Positions 35,997 through 46,500 of a DNA stretch of 64,000 nt are shown one piece after another. Under the pieces are notes generated by a model that did not search any database, was not told where the DNA came from, and saw only the letters and a program-made list of their open reading frames with translations. This DNA is from Bradyrhizobium sp. Arg816 (GTDB taxonomy: Bacteria; Pseudomonadota; Alphaproteobacteria; Rhizobiales; Xanthobacteraceae): contig NZ_JAPRAQ010000002.1 of the NCBI RefSeq assembly GCF_029989365.1, forward strand, positions 372,001-436,000, written 5' to 3'. The first letter of the stretch is position 1, and every line of letters begins with the position of its first letter. The position numbers and the translations under genes are program-made.

Positions 35997-36814
35997 ACGG
36001 GCTGTTCGAGCGCCTGGCCAAGCGCGCGACGCTCAGCACACCGGTGTTGGAGCGCCGGCCACGCGCCATCTTCGAGCCGACCGGCCCGCGGGGATCTGCG
36101 CGGATCGAAAACGTCGAGGCCGAGACATTCGCAGAGGCCGCGCCTTCGCTCGCCGCCATGTCGGCGCCGGCCGCACCGCCAGCGCCGCGCATAACTAGCC
36201 CCACGCCTGTCATTGAACGGTCGGAGCATGGATTCGAGCAGGCGCGCGGTCCCGACCGGCCGCCGCCTGCGACCGCGGCTCGCCGCGTCATGCCCGTGCC
36301 GCCTCCGGCTGCGGCCCGCGCCGCGCAGCTGGTGCCGGCGCGCACCGAGCTGGCTCCGCCTCAGCGCCCAGCCTCGCAAGCCGCCGGTGCACGCGCGGCA
36401 GAAGCACCGCCGCCTGCCCGCCAGACGCCGCCGCCTGCGCCGATTGTGGAACGACGGACCGAGGTTGAGCGCCGCATCGAGGTTCACCACACGACGCGCG
36501 AGACAAATGCCAAAGCGGCACTGCCCCAGGCTCCCCCCCAGGGAGCCCGGCCGTCGCACGTTACTCTCCCGCCGGTCCGGCCGCAGGCGGTGCTGCAAGC
36601 ATCCGCCCGTCCGACGCCGGCGACGCAGATCGCCCGCGCCCGGGCGCTGGCCGCCCCACCCGCTCCCGCCGCAGCACCTCTCGTCCAGTTGAGCATCGGC
36701 CGCTTGGAGGTGCGCGCGCCTGCGCCCGAGAAGCGCGCCGCCGCCAAAGCCGCGGCTAGGCCGCGGCTCAGCTTGGAGGCCTATCTCGATGGCCGGCGCG
36801 GAGGTGAGCGATGA
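35993..36814 (+). CDS. Ala/Pro-rich eCIS-associated protein of unknown function
   Basis: This 273-residue protein opens with a helix (MNGLFERLAKRATLSTPVLERRPRAIFEPTG). It then has about 200 residues of low complexity rich in Ala, Pro and Arg, and ends in ARPRLSLEAYLDGRRGG. Only the ends look folded. It is coupled on both sides by ATGA overlaps, between the CxxC protein and the tail terminator, so it is probably made in fixed ratio with them. The disordered middle would suit a flexible linker or scaffolding protein, but no homologue is recognised. Confidence 0.7.
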   Translation: MNGLFERLAKRATLSTPVLERRPRAIFEPTGPRGSARIENVEAETFAEAAPSLAAMSAPAAPPAPRITSPTPVIERSEHGFEQARGPDRPPPATAARRVMPVPPPAAARAAQLVPARTELAPPQRPASQAAGARAAEAPPPARQTPPPAPIVERRTEVERRIEVHHTTRETNAKAALPQAPPQGARPSHVTLPPVRPQAVLQASARPTPATQIARARALAAPPAPAAAPLVQLSIGRLEVRAPAPEKRAAAKAAARPRLSLEAYLDGRRGGER

Positions 36815-38121
36815 GCAGCGCGCTAGCCATCGCCGCGGTCACCGCCTCGCTGAAGGACCTTCTCGACGATGGCCTGCTCGACCACGACCTCTCCTCGATC
36901 GGCAGCTTCAGCGTTACCGCGCAGCCACCGGACCGCGTCACCACCGGCGAGACCGAAAACAACCAGCTCAACGTCTTCCTCTACCAAGTCACGCCCAACA
37001 GCGGCTGGCGCAACATGAACCTGCCGTCGCGAGCGCCGGACGGGACACGGATATCGAATCCGCCGCTGGCGCTCGATCTGCACTACCTGCTCACAGCCTA
37101 CGGCTCGCAAGACCTGAACGCCGAGGTGCTGCTGGGCTACGCCATGCAGCTCCTACACGAGAATCCGATCCTATCGCGTGCGCAGCTTCGCACTGCGCTG
37201 GGCGCGCCTTCGCCGGTGGTGGATGGGGACATCCTGCCCACCCGCTTCGGCAAACTCTCGGCGCTGGACCTCGCCGACCAGGTTGAGCTCCTGAAGATCA
37301 GCCCGGTCTACCTGACCTCCGAGGACCTCTCGAAGCTCTGGACGTCGATGCAGGCTCGCTACCGCCCGTCGATGGCCTACATGGTCTCCGTCGTCCTGAT
37401 TCAGTCGATCGAAACGGTGAAGTCCGCGCCGCCGGTGCTAAAGCGCGGCGCCAAAGACCGCGGCCCGACGGCAGGCGCAGCGCCTTTTCCGACACTGGCC
37501 GGCGTGCGCCCGGCGCTCTCGGACCTGTTGCCCGCCGCCCGTCTCGGCGATGATCTGGTGATCACCGGCGCCAACCTCTCCGGCGCCGCGGGCCTGAAGC
37601 TGAGCTGCGATCGGCTGGCGATCGAGGAGACCCTGCCGGTGACAGCAGGCGCGAAGCCGGGCGATCTGATCGCCCATCTGCCGAAGCCGGCCGAAGCGGC
37701 CGCGGCGATGAGCGACTGGGGCGTGGGCCTCTACAGCGCGTCGCTACGCGTTGAGCGTCCGAATCAGCCCGCCTGGACTACTAACGGCGCGCCGCTGGCG
37801 ATATCGCCTGTCATCATCGTGAATCCCTTGAACGCCGCAGCCGGCACCGTACAGCTCACCGTCACCTGCACACCGCGGCTGCGGCCGATCCAGGAGCCCG
37901 GAGTACGGCTGCTCTTCGGCGACCAGGAACTCGCACCGCTCACCGTCGACACCCCGGCGGACACGACCGAGCCCACGACGCTTACTTTCGAGCGCACCGT
38001 GGCGGCAGGAGCCTATGTCGTGCGCCTGCGGGTCGACGGGATCGACAGCCTGCCGGTCACTATCACCGGGCAGCCGCCTGCCCTCGACTTCGATCCGCAG
38101 CAAACGGTGACTGTGGCATGA
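36811..38121 (+). CDS. DUF4255 / Pvc16-type tail terminator protein
   Basis: This 436-residue protein has an N-terminal DUF4255 (Pvc16_N) domain over about 190 residues: AIAAVTASLKDLLDDGL, then ENNQLNVFLYQVTPNSGWRN, LALDLHYLLTAYG and AEVLLGYAMQLLHENPILSR. This domain caps the tube and sheath at the distal end. The extra C-terminal half (about 220-436) contains strands such as LGDDLVITGANLSGAAGLKLS, typical of IPT/TIG-like immunoglobulin folds, so the cap may carry a decorated surface. Afp16 itself is about 300 residues. It follows the Ala/Pro-rich gene by ATGA overlap and precedes the ATPase by 34 bases. Confidence 0.9.
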   Translation: MSSALAIAAVTASLKDLLDDGLLDHDLSSIGSFSVTAQPPDRVTTGETENNQLNVFLYQVTPNSGWRNMNLPSRAPDGTRISNPPLALDLHYLLTAYGSQDLNAEVLLGYAMQLLHENPILSRAQLRTALGAPSPVVDGDILPTRFGKLSALDLADQVELLKISPVYLTSEDLSKLWTSMQARYRPSMAYMVSVVLIQSIETVKSAPPVLKRGAKDRGPTAGAAPFPTLAGVRPALSDLLPAARLGDDLVITGANLSGAAGLKLSCDRLAIEETLPVTAGAKPGDLIAHLPKPAEAAAAMSDWGVGLYSASLRVERPNQPAWTTNGAPLAISPVIIVNPLNAAAGTVQLTVTCTPRLRPIQEPGVRLLFGDQELAPLTVDTPADTTEPTTLTFERTVAAGAYVVRLRVDGIDSLPVTITGQPPALDFDPQQTVTVA

Positions 38122-38155
38122 GGGCGGCTCGCGCCATAGCCCGAAAGGCCGCGCC

Positions 38156-40369
38156 ATGACCGCCGACACCTGGCTCGACGGCAACAACGCCTATCTCACG
38201 GCTTCGCTGGCGTGGCTGCGGGCGAAGCTTCGGCTACTCGCCCCGCCCGACGCCGAGGCACCGTCGGCCCCCACCCCGCCGCCCAGCGGCGGCATGTTCG
38301 GCTGGCGCCGCCATCCGAAACCGCAGCCCGCCCCGCCGACTCGGGCTGCGCCCGCGGTCGCCGCCCTGCCGAAGCCGGACATCGACCGGGAGGCGGCCGA
38401 AGCCGCCGCGGCGCGCCAGGCCGCCGCCAAACTCGACCCGCCGCCGGCCCTGATCCTGCTGGAGCGCCGCCTGGGGCTGAGCTCCTTCGAGCGCGACACG
38501 CTGCTGATGTGTGCCGCGGCCGAGCTGGACACCGCCATGCCGACCCTGTTTGCCCAAGTGCGCGGCGGCACCCCAGCGCGGGCGGCGGTTAACCCGGCGC
38601 TGGGCTTCCCGACCTTCGCGCTCGCTTTGCAGACGCTGGACGAGCCGAGTTGGGACGCACTTTCACCACACCGGCCGCTGCGCTATGCGCGCCTGTTGGA
38701 GGTGAACCAGTCGGGCGCCACGCCGCTCACCGCCAGCCCGATCCGCGCCGACGAGCGGATCGTAAACTACATCAAGGGGCTGAACGTGCTGGACGAGCGG
38801 GTGGCGAACCTCGCCGCGCCAGTGCGCGATGCCGCCGCGCCAACGCTCGCCGCAAGCCAGCAGGCCGCAGCCAATCAGGTGCTCCGTCTGCTCCGTACTG
38901 CAGCCGACACGGCGCAGATCCCGCCGGTGCACCTTTTGGGATCGGACAGCGCCAGCAAGGCCGCCGTCGCCCGCCAGGTCGCCACGGCCCTGAACCGCCG
39001 GCTGCACAAGATCGACCTGGAGGCTATAACGAGCGGCAAGGCGGAGATCGACCAGTTCGCGACGCTGTGGAGCCGCGAGGCGGTGTTGTTGCCGCTCGCG
39101 CTTTACATCGACGCCGACGAACTTGACCCCGCCAATGTCGCCACTGTGCAACTTCTGCAACGGCTGGTCGGCCGCGGCTTGGGCCTGTTGTTCGTCGCCC
39201 TTCGCGAAGCGCAAGGGATGCGCGGCCTAGGTGCGGGCGTCGAGGTGGAGCGCCCCACACCGCAGGAGCAGCACGAGGCCTGGACCACAGCGCTCGCCTC
39301 ACGGCTCGGCGACGCCACCGGCCAGGCGGCCGACTGGCTGGCGGGCCAGTTTGACCTGAACCTGCCCGACATCGCCCAGGCGGCTGCCCCACAGCTGCAG
39401 TCCGAAGCCGCCCTACCGGCGGCAGGCCCGTCGGCCTCGGAAAGCACGCCTGCAACAGGTACCCCGCTGACCGAGCCCCCTACCGAGCTGCCTCCCGATC
39501 CCAAGGCCCAAGCCCAGGCGATCCGCGACCACATCTGGGACGCCTGTCGGGCGATGACCCGGCCCAGGCTCGACGCGCTGGCCGAACGGCTCACACCCAA
39601 GGCCACCTGGGACGACCTAGTGGTCTCCGACGAGGCCCAGTCGCTGCTGCGCCAGATCGCCGACCAGGTACGCGCCCGTTATGTCGTCTACGAGACCTGG
39701 GGCTACGCCAGGAAGATGAGCCGTGGCCTCGGCATCAGTGTGCTCTTCTCCGGCGAGAGCGGCACCGGCAAGACCATGGCCGCAGAGGTGCTGGCCAACG
39801 AGCTGCGCCTCGACCTCTTCCGTATCGACCTGTCGGCCGTGGTCAGCAAGTACATCGGCGAGACAGAGAAGAACCTGCGCCGGCTGTTCGACGCGGCCGA
39901 ACGCGGCGGCGCGATCCTCCTGTTCGACGAGGCCGACGCCCTTTTCGGCAAGCGCAGCGAGGTCAAGGACAGCCACGACCGCTACGCCAACATAGAGATC
40001 AACTACCTCTTGCAGCGAATGGAGGCTTTCTCGGGCCTGGCGATCCTGGCCAGCAACATGAAGAGCGCGCTCGATTCCGCCTTCATGCGCCGGCTGCGCT
40101 TCATCGTTACCTTCCCCTTCCCCGGGGCGGCCGAGCGCAAGCGGATCTGGAGTCAGGCGCTGCCCAAGGAGACGCCGCAGACCGACCTCGACTTCGACCG
40201 GCTGGCGCGCTTTAGCCTCTCAGGCGGCAACATCCACAGTATCGCGCTGAACGCCTCGTTCCTGGCCGCGCGCCGGGCCGGGCCGGTGACCATGCCGCTC
40301 CTGATGTCGGCGACGCGGAGCGAGCTGCGCAAGCTCGACAAGCCGGTGAACGAGGCGGAGTTCCGATGA
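38156..40369 (+). CDS. eCIS AAA+ ATPase (Afp15-like)
   Basis: This 737-residue ATPase has Walker A GESGTGKT at residues 533-540, Walker B ILLFDEADALFG with D591/E592, and a sensor region, LAILASNMKSALDSAFMRRL, with arginine finger candidates. The N-terminal half holds a Pro/Ala-rich stretch (residues 30-90) and a degenerate second AAA-like module (LLGSDSASKAAVARQVATAL). Afp15-type ATPases are needed for particle assembly or cargo loading, but the exact step is unsettled. It overlaps the next small gene as ATGA. Confidence 0.93.
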   Translation: MTADTWLDGNNAYLTASLAWLRAKLRLLAPPDAEAPSAPTPPPSGGMFGWRRHPKPQPAPPTRAAPAVAALPKPDIDREAAEAAAARQAAAKLDPPPALILLERRLGLSSFERDTLLMCAAAELDTAMPTLFAQVRGGTPARAAVNPALGFPTFALALQTLDEPSWDALSPHRPLRYARLLEVNQSGATPLTASPIRADERIVNYIKGLNVLDERVANLAAPVRDAAAPTLAASQQAAANQVLRLLRTAADTAQIPPVHLLGSDSASKAAVARQVATALNRRLHKIDLEAITSGKAEIDQFATLWSREAVLLPLALYIDADELDPANVATVQLLQRLVGRGLGLLFVALREAQGMRGLGAGVEVERPTPQEQHEAWTTALASRLGDATGQAADWLAGQFDLNLPDIAQAAAPQLQSEAALPAAGPSASESTPATGTPLTEPPTELPPDPKAQAQAIRDHIWDACRAMTRPRLDALAERLTPKATWDDLVVSDEAQSLLRQIADQVRARYVVYETWGYARKMSRGLGISVLFSGESGTGKTMAAEVLANELRLDLFRIDLSAVVSKYIGETEKNLRRLFDAAERGGAILLFDEADALFGKRSEVKDSHDRYANIEINYLLQRMEAFSGLAILASNMKSALDSAFMRRLRFIVTFPFPGAAERKRIWSQALPKETPQTDLDFDRLARFSLSGGNIHSIALNASFLAARRAGPVTMPLLMSATRSELRKLDKPVNEAEFR

Positions 40370-40599
40370 GGCCCACCGTGCCCAGCGCCTATCACGTCCG
40401 CATCGATCGGCTGGTGATCGATGGGCCGTCACTGGCTGCTGCCGACGCCGCGCGTTTCGAGCGCGCGCTCTTGACCGAGTTCTCACGCCTGGCCGAGGCG
40501 CGGCCGGCGCCTCCGCCGCACCGCGGGGACTGGGTCGGCGATCTCGCCCGCCACGTTGCCCGCAGCATGTTCGACACCCTGAAGGAGGGCGCACGATGA
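40366..40599 (+). CDS. Small eCIS-associated protein coupled to ATPase and giant DUF4157 protein
   Basis: This 77-residue protein has an amphipathic pattern (YHVRIDRLVIDGPSLAAADAARFERALLTEF) and a C-terminal helix (WVGDLARHVARSMFDTL). No cysteines, signal peptide or membrane segment are present. It overlaps the ATPase stop and the giant gene start, both as ATGA, which places it in strict translational coupling between them. Position suggests an adaptor or chaperone between ATPase and cargo (inference). Small proteins of this opening occur in other DUF4157 loci, from memory. Confidence 0.7.
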   Translation: MRPTVPSAYHVRIDRLVIDGPSLAAADAARFERALLTEFSRLAEARPAPPPHRGDWVGDLARHVARSMFDTLKEGAR

Positions 40600-43500
40600 G
40601 CCGGCGCGCCCTGGCCCGCACCGCCGAACCGCCGGTCCGTCCGCGCGACACCGCACTACCGGGCGCACATGACCTGCGTTCTGTCCGGCCCCGCGGACTG
40701 CTCGCGCCGGCAGTCACACCGGCCAACGACATCGCACCGCCCCCGCCGGACTCCGGAACCGGCCGCGACTTTGCCGCCCTGCCGGCCCTGGGCGTCGCCG
40801 GGCGGATCGACGACGCCGACGCCGCGCGCACCCTGGTCACCCGCCTCCTGATCGACGAGCTCGCACCGCTGCTGGGACTCGATCCCACCCGCATCCGCAT
40901 TCGCGTCGACGAGCCCGCTCGCGCCACACTGGAGGCCCGCGGCGCGACTGGCCTGCAATCCGGCGACGAGATCCTACTGCACCCCCACCGCTATCGCCCA
41001 GAGACACCGGCCGGCCGCTATCTGCTGGCGCACGAAGCCACCCACGTCGCCCAGCGCTGGGAGGGGACCGCCGCACGCCTCGCCGTCGTCGAGGATGAGG
41101 CTGACACGGTGGCGCTCGCCTTCGCCCGGCGCCGGCCCACGCGCCGGCCGCGGTTCTCGCCGACCACAACCGAGCCCGCCGCCTTCGAAGGGCCCGATCC
41201 CGAGAGGGCCTTCGCCAACTTGGTACGGGAGAATTACGCCGAGGAGCTGGCGCTGATCCGCGACGTGCTGAGCTACGGCGTCTTTGACTGGAGGATCACC
41301 GACGGCGATGTCTCCGACGTGCTGCGGATCCTGGAGCCACTGCCCTATGCCACCCAGGTGGCGCTGGTTGGGAGCCTGGAGGACCCGTTCCCGGCGCGGC
41401 TGGCGGACAACATCAGCTCCGGCCACTTCACGCGCTACCGCACCCCGATCCTCGCCGCCTACGACGCGGTGACGCAGAAGTATCCTTCGAAGCTGCAGGA
41501 CGATCCCTTCGACGGGATGGATTTCTCCGGCCTCTCGCTGGAGGAGCACTACGCACTCCAGCGGATTATCCCGGCCTTCCAGAGGACCGCCAAGGGCCGG
41601 GCGTGGTTCAGCAACCTGAAGCCCGGGATCGCGGCGCACGTCCAGGACATTCTCTCAAACACCCCCACCTTCGACCCCAACGAAGCGCGCAAGACGGCGA
41701 TGAAGGCCGAAGAGGAGCGGGCCAAACAACTCGCCGAAGGCGCCGAACTGCAGAAGTCCGAGGATGTGGCTGGCTTCCTTGAGGAGGCTCGCAAGAAGCT
41801 AACCTACCACGCACTCGACTGGGCGATCACCGACTCCGAGGTCCTCTCGCTGCTGGACAAAGCGGCGAAGTACGTGAACGAGCCCCCCAAGCTCAGGGCT
41901 ATCGTCGACACCCTCGAGGGCGAGGGCCTGATGGAACGCTGGGTCGACAACATCCCGGCCGACGCCCTCTATACAGACGTCTCGAAGACCGTCGACGGCG
42001 CCATGATCAACCGCCGCTCTGTCTTCCTGCAGGTGCTGTCGTTCCGCCCGGCCTGGAAGAACGCCAAGGCCGCCGAGGAGCTTCTGTCCGGCCTGCTCGA
42101 CTGGGCGATCACCGACGACGATGCCTTCATCGCCTTCCAGCTGATCAAAGCTTTGCCGGAGAACGTCCGCGCGGGCCTGCTGAGGGAAGGCAAGAATGCC
42201 AGCCGGCTCGAGGACAACCTCAGCTTGTCGATCAAGCGCGGCCGGGCCAGCAACTACTACACGGGCGGCAAGGGCGGCGAGGACCTGCAGTCGATCAAGG
42301 CCCAGCTGCTGGACGACGCGGTCTGGACGCCGGCGCAGATCAGCAAACTGCGCCAGTTGATCCAGATGGCCCGCGCCGCCGACGAGGGCCTGTGGGTCTT
42401 CGAACAGTCAAAAACCCGAGTGGAAGGTGGCGGCCTGAAGGAGGCCTACGCCGACCCCGACTTCTTCGATCGGGTCGTGCAGGCTTTCGAGCTCTATGTG
42501 CCGCCGGGCTTCGTGCGCCCCAACGGAACGGTCGACGCCAAGGGCCGCATCGAATACGTGCCGGAGAAGCTCGAAGGCACCGCCTTCGGCACGAACAACT
42601 TCGTCTACCAGAAGATCATCCGCGGCCTCGGCTTCCTGTTCAGCCACACCGGTCGGCTGCAGATATGGAAGGAGTCGATCGGCGGCGAAGGGCTCGACCT
42701 GCGCGAGATCGAGCCGATTCTGGGCGGCTCCTTCATCGGCGTCGAGTTCGCCAAGGCCTCGGAGGTCAAGAACGCCGACACCAGCGAGATGACCGACAAT
42801 TCGGTGCGCCTCGACCTGGATCACGGGATCCTGGAGATGCGCGCCGCGCTGCTGGCGATCCGGGCGGTCAATTACCCCCTCCCCAACAGGAAGATTCAGA
42901 CGGGGCCGATCAACATTCACGGCCTCGACCTGCACATGGAGTATCCGCAGAACGGGGTGCGCAACGCAACCTCGATGCGGCTGCGCATCGACCGGATCGA
43001 CATCTCCGACTTCATGATGATCTCGCCGTCCTCGATGGTGGGGGTCGAGCAGCTTGCGGTCGGCGAGGTACACGTCGACCTCATGCCGGACAGCGCCCAG
43101 ACCACGACGGCCGCGCCCGACGAGAGCTATGCGGTAGGAGCCATCCTGCTCAGCCCGCTCTACAACGTGCTGAAGATCAGCGACTCCGTCGATGCGCTGA
43201 CCAAGGGCCTGTTCGAGCCCGAGTCGACGATGGAGGTCACGCTGACGGTGGGCTCGGTGAGCCTGAAGGGGCTGACCACCAGCGGCGGCCAGTACGTGGA
43301 CCGGATCGCCGTCGCCGACATCGCGCTCCGCAGCCGCAACCGCCACGGCCAGCGCCGCTATCGCGAGCGACTGGCCGCCGAGCGCGACCGGGTGAACGAC
43401 CGCATAGTTGCGCTGCGCGAGGCGCCCAAGCCCGAGGGGCCGCGGCCGCGCCACTACGTCGAGTTTGACACCGTCCCGTCGTTGCTGCGCGAGCTGCGCT

Positions 43501-46500
43501 CGGTGGAGCAGGAGATCAAGGCGCTGGACGACGCCCAGGCCGAGGTCGCCGCGCTGGAAGCGCAGGTGGCGGGCGGGCAGCTCAGTCGCGCTGACCAGCA
43601 GCGGCTGGACCGTGACAGGGCTTTCCTCGACGGTGCGGAACGCGGCGGCTTCGCCCTCGACGTTGGGCATGCCGAGGCCCGTGGCATCGCCGGCCGGGTA
43701 ACCATGGGCGACGCCAGCCTCGACGACCTCCATGCCTATGGCAATGCGCCGGGCCCGCTGCTGGGCGTGCTCGGCGGACCGACCGTCGCGCGCATGCTGC
43801 GCGGGCCGGACTACCGTGGGACGCTGGCGGGGAAGGAGCTGGAGGGGGGTGATCCGAACGCCCTCCTCAAGCTGGGCGACGTGGAGCTCAGCGCCTTCTC
43901 GGTGCAGAGCGCCATCCCCACCGCCGAACAGACCGAGAAGGACTTCAAGGACGCCGAGGCCAAGCGTAAGGCCAAACCCTACGACCCCTGGCTCGCGGAC
44001 GAGGCGGAGCGGCTGCACACGCGCTGGCGCAACGCCGACACTTACTGGACCCTGCTGCGCGCCCCGAAACTCGGTACGGACGAGCGCGACGCCTTCAACG
44101 CGGCCCGCAACGCGCTGCTGCAGGACAAGGCTTTCAGTTTCGAGAACTTCTCCGCCACCGGCGCGAGCCTGGGGGGCGGCCTCGACCGGAACGGCGCCAC
44201 GCTGGGCCTGGACGCGCGCACGCTCGGCGTACACGGCGTGACGGCGGGCGGCTTCACGGTCAAGGACGTGATCGGAGCCGACGTCCGGATCGGCGCAGGC
44301 ATCAACCTGCTCGACCTCGTCAACGGCAATCGTCCGCTAGCGAGCGCCTCGGTCGGCGCGGGCTCCCTGCGGTTCAGCGGCGTCGAGAACAAGTCCTCCG
44401 GGCTCGCCGTCGATCAACTGAACTTCACGAAGCTCGGCGCGCACGCGGCGTTCGCGACCTCGGGGACCAGCGCCGAGCTGGCCGCCGGCGCCATCGAGCT
44501 CGTCGGCCTCAACTATGCAGTGAGCGCGCGTGTGCTGGCGTACCGCCGCGACAAGCTGCTGACTAAGCCGGAGAAGGACCGCACCGGCGCGGAGAAGGCG
44601 CAGCTGAAGGACATCGACGTCCTGCTCGAGTCCCTCAAGGAGGCGCAGGACCAGTTGGACGAGGCGAACGCTCATCTCGCCGATCCGAAGGTCAGCGACG
44701 CGGATAAGGCGCACTACACGGCGCAGAAGGCCGACGCCGAGCAGATGCTCAATTACTGGCAGAAGAGCGTCGAGCTGAAGAAGCTGACGGTCAGGGACCT
44801 CAACATTGACGTCACTGGTCTGGGCGACGTGCTGGGCGAAGGCGACAGCCTGGGCCAGGCGCTCAAGGGCGGGATCACCGTCACCGGCCGCGGGCCCAAC
44901 AGGCAGATCGTCAGCGGGATCACCATCGAAGGCGCCGGGGCGCGGTTGAGCGCGGGCCACGTCAAGGACACGGACGCCGGCTCCATCGTCACCGCCGGCA
45001 GCCGCGCCTCGGTGGAAAAGCTGGAGACCGGCCCGATCCTCGGCAAGATCTCCTTTGCCGAGGACCACATCAGTCTCGAGCTCGGCATCGCCTCGGTCGA
45101 AACCCAGGGGCTGTTCTACGCCGGCGGCGACACCATCATCAGCGGCAAGGGCGGGACGAAGATCGATACTGTCACGATCGACGCCGAGGCCGACTTCGAC
45201 CTGATCGACAAGAAGGACCCGGATGGCGATCGGCGCCTCTCCAAGCTGCACCTCAACAGCATCTTCATCGGCAGCATCGCCGGCCACGACATGGAGTACC
45301 GCAACGCCGGCTCAGGCCTGCGACTGGTGATCGACGACGGCTCCATCCTGGGCGTACACGCGGAGAAAGCGCTGGTCGATTTCGCCGCGGAGGCCGGCGA
45401 CGCGCTGCTGGTGCGCGGCGGGACCGCGGGTTTCGCCGCGATCGACAACCTGCGCACGGTGACGACCACCGCGGGCGGTCTGGCGGTCGCCTCGACCCTC
45501 AACACCGCCTCCCTCGACGCCAGCTTCGCCGAGGACGGGCACGTCACTGCCGACTTGCACGCGATCATCGCCAACGCTCACGTCACCCAGAAGGACCTGG
45601 ACGCGACGATCAACGCGAAAGCCCGGTCCCTCCACCTGGAGCTCCTGCCCGGCGCCAAGAGCTACAAGGACTCTACCCAGCGCTTCCGCCTGGGCGGTCT
45701 GGACGCCGAGGTGACAGGCTCCAAGGGCATCGACAACCCGCGCACCGGGGCAAGCGCCACGAAGTTCGGCGGCAAGGTGACGAACTTCGACAGCCTCCAG
45801 GTGACCCGCAAGCCCGACGGCTCGGTCGAGGCGCCCGAGATCTACGTCCAGGAGATGAGCCTGACTCGCCTGCACTACGACGACGGCAAGATGCTGATCG
45901 ACGTGCCCGTGGGGCAGCCGGTGACGATGGGCCCGGTCTTCCTCGACGTCACCGCCGAGGCCAACCCCACGCCGCCCGAGAAGCGCGGCAAGGACGAGTC
46001 GGCGTTCAGCCGCATCGTCGTCCACAGCCTGTACGTCCCTTTCATTAGCGCGCAGGCCCTGACATTCGTGCTGCGGGACGCGCAGAAGGGCGACTTGGCG
46101 GTGACCCTGCCGCGCGGCCACAAGGCCGTTCTCAGGGAGCTGATGGTCGGCCCGCGCGGCGAGGAGGACGGATTCATAATCAAGCCAAACGACAACTGGA
46201 ACCTGTTTGGCGAGGTGGCGCTCGACGAGGCGAACATTGAAGGCCTCCGCGCTGATCTCCGCTCGGCGGTCATCAGCTCCATGGATGCGAAGGGCAGCAA
46301 GCTCAGCCTCGAGTTCATCGGCACGGAGGACACCATCTTCGCTATCGAGGACCTCGAGGTCAGCCAACTCAACGGCGGGATCAAGAGCGGTGGCGGGGAC
46401 ACCTACGCCGACAAGGACGACCCCAATCCCGACCACGTCTCGGACAACATCTTCGCAAGGCTGACGCGGGCAGGCTTCCACGTAGACACGAGCCGTTGGA

